In this document: positions 60,526-64,000 of the stretch, piece by piece | How the letters are laid out: each line of letters begins with the position of its first letter | Numbering within the stretch: position 1 is the stretch's first letter | Origin: Clostridia bacterium | Lineage (GTDB): Bacteria > Bacillota > Clostridia > Oscillospirales > Acutalibacteraceae | Direction of reading: 5' to 3' | Length of the DNA stretch: 64,000 nucleotides | Assembly (NCBI GenBank): GCA_017502085.1 | Contig: JAFVVQ010000035.1 | Location: forward strand, 61,258-125,257 | Program-made: the position numbers and the translations under genes | The notes under the pieces: generated by a model | The model's input: only the letters and a program-made list of their open reading frames with translations | What the model was told of the DNA's origin: nothing | Database searches by the model: none

Positions 60526-62217
60526 TCAACCGAGAGCTTTTTCAAGTTCTTTGATGATCTGCGAAGCACCCTTTGCGGTATCCGCAAGAGCTCCGTCGGC
60601 AAACGGCGAAGTCAGACCCGCATTCTCAATAAGTCGGGTGAGAGACACTCCGCCCGTTGTTTTGAGAAATTCCACATACTTTTCGAGTGCACCGTCAAAG
60701 TCTTCCCTTGAAAGGCAGAGGAATCCGAGTGCAACGCACTGCGCAATGCAGTAATCGATATAGTAAAACGGACTTTCGTAAATATGCATCTGATACTGCC
60801 ATCTCGTTCCGAGTTCGAGATACGGAATACCCTCAAATGAAAGGTATGGTCTGTATTTCTTCTCAAGTTTGCGGTATTCTGCCTTTCTTTCGTCGGGAGT
60901 CAGGTCAGGGTTTTCGTAGACCACGTGCTGGAATTCATCAACGATAACACCGTAGGGAATAAAAGAAAGAGCATCAACGGTATGCTTATATTTATATTTT
61001 TCTGCCGATTCTCCGAAGAAATCCTTCATCCACCTGTGGCAAAGGAATTCCATGCTCATCGAATGGCATTCATGGGTTTCCATGCCCGTCGGATAGTCGG
61101 GCTCGGCATATTTAAACATATAATCAGCCGCCAGAGCATGACCGAATTCGTGAGTAATAACGTCAATATCACCGCTTGTTCCGTTGAAATTTGCGAGAAT
61201 AAACGGCTGCTTGTATTTCGCAAAAGTTGTGCAGTATCCGCCGCCGAATTTTCCGTCACGAGCCTCAACGTCAAAAGCCTCTGCATCGAGCATTCGCTGC
61301 ATAAAAGCACCGATTTCGGGTTTCATACCGTTATACATTTCAAGTGCGTTTCTGAAGATTTCTTCTGTACCGATAACAGGTCGGGGCATCTCGCCCGTGA
61401 CGCTGATTGCATCGTCATAATACATAATCTTATCAAGACTGAGACGGTTGCGGATTCGTTCTTTCATCTCCGCAACAGCGGGAACGATATCGGTTTCAAC
61501 ACTCTTTCTGAAAGCGGCAACCATATTTTCATCGTAGTCCACTCTGCCCATACGGTAATAGCCGAGTTCAACGAAATTCTTGTAGCCGAGCTTTCGGGCA
61601 ATCTGTGTGCGGATTTTCACGAGACCGTCGAATATTTCATCAAACGTTTCCGCATTTGCTTCCATCGTTTTTCCGATGGCCTCCGCCGCCTTGCGTCGCA
61701 CGTCGCGGCTGTCATCCTCGAGTTTCCCCCTCAAAACGGAGAGCGGCATTTTTTCGCCCTCAAAATCAAATGCAAGTTCGCCCATAAATTTCGAATATTT
61801 TGTAACAAGCGCATTTTCCTGCTGCAAATCTCCGATAACCTCGGGCGAAAACGTCTTGAGCGACATCTCGAATCCCTTGAAAACTCTGGGATTTATAAGC
61901 TTTTCGGCATCTGCTCTGTATGGGGAATCGAGCATAGCTTTTTTATACTCATTTTCAATCCCGGAGAAAAGCGGCATAGCATTATCGTAATAATCCATCT
62001 CCGCATTGTAGAATTCATCCCTTGTATTAAGAGTGAAACGACAGTTTGCAAGAGCACACGCGGTATCGATTTCTTCGCTGATTTTATTGTATTCATCTCG
62101 TGCCGCCTTCAGATCTCCTGCGGATTCTGCGGCTTTGATCTTTTCGATTATCTTTTCAGCCTTCTCTTTGAATTCCTCAACGGTTATTCTTTCGTACGGC
62201 ATTTCGGAAACTTTCAT
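60526..62217 (-). CDS. M3 family oligoendopeptidase (PepF-like)
   Basis: Cytosolic zinc peptidase degrading short peptides. DVITHEFGHALAADY holds the HExxH-type zinc site (HEFGH) and the third ligand Glu is in THECHSMSMEFL. 563 residues, as for clostridial M3 peptidases. ATG 62217 has GAGGAGGG upstream; 25 in-frame codons before it are discarded. A terminator of the upstream tyrS/HAD genes lies just before it, so it is transcribed alone. Confidence 0.94.
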   Translation of the reverse strand: MKVSEMPYERITVEEFKEKAEKIIEKIKAAESAGDLKAARDEYNKISEEIDTACALANCRFTLNTRDEFYNAEMDYYDNAMPLFSGIENEYKKAMLDSPYRADAEKLINPRVFKGFEMSLKTFSPEVIGDLQQENALVTKYSKFMGELAFDFEGEKMPLSVLRGKLEDDSRDVRRKAAEAIGKTMEANAETFDEIFDGLVKIRTQIARKLGYKNFVELGYYRMGRVDYDENMVAAFRKSVETDIVPAVAEMKERIRNRLSLDKIMYYDDAISVTGEMPRPVIGTEEIFRNALEMYNGMKPEIGAFMQRMLDAEAFDVEARDGKFGGGYCTTFAKYKQPFILANFNGTSGDIDVITHEFGHALAADYMFKYAEPDYPTGMETHECHSMSMEFLCHRWMKDFFGESAEKYKYKHTVDALSFIPYGVIVDEFQHVVYENPDLTPDERKAEYRKLEKKYRPYLSFEGIPYLELGTRWQYQMHIYESPFYYIDYCIAQCVALGFLCLSREDFDGALEKYVEFLKTTGGVSLTRLIENAGLTSPFADGALADTAKGASQIIKELEKALG

Positions 62218-62261
62218 AATATCCCTCCTCATAATATTATAATCAGACAATACGTTAATTA

Positions 62262-62290
62262 TAAAAGAGGGCGGATACGAAATCCGCCCC
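62262..62290 (-). terminator. terminator of the tyrS-HAD genes
   Basis: GGGCGGAT (62269-62276) pairs with ATCCGCCC (62282-62289), then TCTTTTATAATT on the minus strand. Confidence 0.75.
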
Positions 62291-62296
62291 AATGCT

Positions 62297-63076
62297 TTAT
62301 AACAGAAATTTCTTTATCGCTTTTGCTACGCCTGAATTCTCAGCGGTATCGGTCACATAGTCCGCCATCTCAAATACGTGCGGTTGGGAATTGCCCATCG
62401 CAACGCTGATACCCGCATATTCAAGCATCTCAAGGTCGTTGCTGCTGTCACCGATTGCAATGGTGTTTTCTCTGTCGATACCCGAAATTTCAATTGCTTT
62501 CGCAATTCCGTTTGCCTTGCTGCATCCCTTGATGACGAAATCAACGTATGTACGCATCACGAAAAACGACATCTTATCGTCAAGCATCCGCATAAATTCA
62601 TCAGGCACCTGAGGTCCTGCGGCAATAACCTGAATCTCTTCATCGGGCAGAAAAAGTTCAAGATCTTCGATTGACTTAAGCTCAATCTGTCTGCCATCTC
62701 TGACACGGTAACCCGCATTTGCAATGATATAGTTGGTTTTCAGACCTTCAAAAACACACCAGCAATCACGGTTTTCAAAGAAATATTCAGCAGTTTTTCT
62801 GACAGTTTCAGAATCATAGCTGTTCTTATAAACCGTTTTGCCGTCTGCAATTACCATAGCACCGCTGCCCGCAATCACACCGTCAACGTTAAACTGAGCA
62901 CGCAATTCATCGGGGATATTCCCCCACGAACGGCCGGTATTTATAAAGACCTTGTGACCCTTTGCCCTTGCGGCATCGATTGCATCAAGATTCTCTTGCG
63001 GTATACGGAAGCTGTCTGATATCAGCGTACCGTCGATATCAAGAAAAACCGCAAATCTTTTCTCGGTTTCAGCCAT
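62297..63076 (-). CDS. HAD-superfamily Cof-type phosphatase
   Basis: 259 residues. VFLDIDGTLISD is motif I, INTGRSW motif II and IAIGDSSNDLEMLEYAG the motif III/IV region; the large cap between is type C2. Such enzymes dephosphorylate sugar phosphates or flavin and PLP precursors; the substrate is not predictable. ATG 63076 begins one base after the tyrS stop with GAGG inside tyrS; longer in-frame starts would overlap tyrS deeply and are rejected. Confidence 0.92.
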   Translation of the reverse strand: MAETEKRFAVFLDIDGTLISDSFRIPQENLDAIDAARAKGHKVFINTGRSWGNIPDELRAQFNVDGVIAGSGAMVIADGKTVYKNSYDSETVRKTAEYFFENRDCWCVFEGLKTNYIIANAGYRVRDGRQIELKSIEDLELFLPDEEIQVIAAGPQVPDEFMRMLDDKMSFFVMRTYVDFVIKGCSKANGIAKAIEISGIDRENTIAIGDSSNDLEMLEYAGISVAMGNSQPHVFEMADYVTDTAENSGVAKAIKKFLL

Positions 63077-63077
63077 T

Positions 63078-64000
63078 TTATGCCTCGATCTTGTGGAAGA
63101 TCTTCTTACCCTTCTTGACAACAATGGGTTTCTCTGCAAGAGCATCCTTTGAGAAGCTGAGTGCGAAATCGGTAACCTTTGCATCGTCAACGGAAATACC
63201 GCCCTGCTGAACGAGTCTTCTGCCCTCGCCTCTTGACTTTGTGATTTCTGCCTTCATAAGGATATCGAGAATATCGATCATACCGTCGGTGAAATCCGCA
63301 TCGGTGAGAGTTGTTGAAGGCATATTGTCAAGGTCTGCAGCACCGCTGAAAATAGCCTTTGCGGCAGCCTGAGCCTTTGTTGCTTCTTCCTCACCGTGAA
63401 CAAGCTTTGTGAGTTCGAATGCAAGGATTTCCTTGGCAGTGTTGAGCTGACTGCCCTCCCATTCGTCCATAGCATCAATTTCTTCAAGAGGAAGGAAGGT
63501 GAGCATACGGATGCACTTGAGAACGTCATCGTCACCGACGTTGCGCCAATACTGATAGAACTCATAGGGAGAAGTCTTTTCGGGGTCAAGCCATACAGCA
63601 CCTGAAGCGGTCTTACCCATCTTCTTGCCCTCGGAGTTGAGAAGAAGAGTGATTGTCATAGCGTATGCATCTTTACCAAGCTTCTTTCTGATGAGTTCAG
63701 TACCGCCGAGCATATTCGACCACTGATCGTCACCGCCGAACTGCATATTGCAGCCGTATTCCTTGAAGAGATGATAGAAGTCGTAGCTCTGCATAATCAT
63801 ATAGTTGAATTCAAGGAATGAAAGACCTTTTTCCATTCTCTGCTTGTAGCATTCCGCACGGAGCATATTATTAACAGAGAAACAAGCACCGACTTCACGG
63901 AGAACTTCAACATAGTTGAGATCGAGAAGCCAATCCGCATTGTTGATCATCATAGCCTTACCTTCGCCGAACTCGATAAAACGGCTCATCTGCTTCTTGA
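63078..64000 (-). CDS. tyrS: tyrosyl-tRNA synthetase, N-terminal part beyond the window
   Basis: Charges tRNA-Tyr. The frame remains open to the window edge, so the ATG at 63989 is internal; roughly the first 100 residues with the HIGH motif are outside. Visible are SYDFYHLFKEYGCNMQFGGDDQWSN (tyrosine pocket), KMGKT (the KMSKS loop) and the C-terminal S4-like RNA-binding domain (SRGEGRRLVQQGGISVDD). Translationally coupled to the HAD gene. Confidence 0.95.
   Translation of the reverse strand, partial: KKQMSRFIEFGEGKAMMINNADWLLDLNYVEVLREVGACFSVNNMLRAECYKQRMEKGLSFLEFNYMIMQSYDFYHLFKEYGCNMQFGGDDQWSNMLGGTELIRKKLGKDAYAMTITLLLNSEGKKMGKTASGAVWLDPEKTSPYEFYQYWRNVGDDDVLKCIRMLTFLPLEEIDAMDEWEGSQLNTAKEILAFELTKLVHGEEEATKAQAAAKAIFSGAADLDNMPSTTLTDADFTDGMIDILDILMKAEITKSRGEGRRLVQQGGISVDDAKVTDFALSFSKDALAEKPIVVKKGKKIFHKIEA

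Noticed and set aside
60925-62409. 494-codon open frame opposite the M3 peptidase gene
   Set aside because: It is antisense to a gene with clear catalytic motifs, has no ribosome site and reads as Phe/His/Cys-rich low-quality protein; long antisense frames are a by-product of the codon bias here.
63077-63190. Longer start of the HAD phosphatase inside tyrS
   Set aside because: The extra residues are a basic out-of-frame reading of the tyrS end; the inner ATG with GAGG is well placed.

Overview
This 64 kb window reads as chromosome of an anaerobic, Gram-positive gut or rumen-type member of the Clostridia, probably an Oscillospirales/Ruminococcaceae relative. This is inferred from protein flavour and not from a marker gene. 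Supporting signs are radical SAM enzymes, an oxygen-sensitive 2-oxoacid:ferredoxin oxidoreductase, type III pantothenate kinase with an ECF transporter, a phi3T-like ThyA, a teichoic-acid-type glycerophosphotransferase, strong AGGAGG ribosome sites, TTGACA/TATAAT promoters and many secreted glycan-active proteins. I see no rRNA, tRNA, CRISPR array, insertion sequence, prophage or integrase. Coding density is high and codon use looks uniform.

Layout. 1-2.2 kb: end of a PRPP synthetase and a C-terminally anchored phosphoesterase. 2.2-8.4 kb (minus strand): proC, a GH123-type enzyme and a GH36 alpha-galactosidase in one run, preceded by mscL and a PflX-type radical SAM protein. 8.4-10.9 kb: coaX, an ECF S component and metA with the acetyl-CoA-type Glu111. 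10.9-16 kb: DUF1294 protein, a GHL10-type lipoprotein, a large amidase_3 protein and a small membrane protein. 16-18.5 kb: sulfatase-maturing radical SAM enzyme and its Cys-type sulfatase. 18.5-22.9 kb (minus): pdxK-thyA-folA-ppa-guaB. 23-33.4 kb: secreted or surface proteins (ceramidase-like, clan GH-A, phosphoesterase, lipase-like, Tim44-like), an AlkD-like protein and an unknown 505-residue protein. 33.4-34 kb: a 41-codon gene with a strong promoter, hairpins and repeated TTGCACAA boxes. 34-38.3 kb: a GT2/CDP-glycerol transferase fusion, an acyltransferase and a NUDIX hydrolase.

The most unusual region is 38.4-49.2 kb, a co-directional run of ten genes. It begins with an isopropylmalate-synthase homologue that has lost all three metal ligands but keeps the LeuA regulatory domain. 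The next gene is a fusion of a xylose-isomerase-like TIM barrel with an acyl-CoA synthetase. Then come a branched-chain aminotransferase, a MinD-like ATPase, a four-subunit 2-oxoacid:ferredoxin oxidoreductase, an XRE-cupin regulator and a second acyl-CoA synthetase. The set could activate branched-chain (or aryl) acids, carboxylate them reductively and transaminate the product to amino acids, or run the reverse fermentation. Direction and substrate are inference.

49.3-57.5 kb is sugar metabolism: a clan GH-D-like hydrolase, a GPH-family symporter with a roughly 320-residue coiled-coil tail, and divergently an FGGY (ribulokinase-like) kinase with L-arabinose isomerase. The right end (57.7-64 kb) holds a DUF2812 membrane protein, ftsZ, an M3 oligopeptidase, a HAD phosphatase and the C-terminal part of tyrS.
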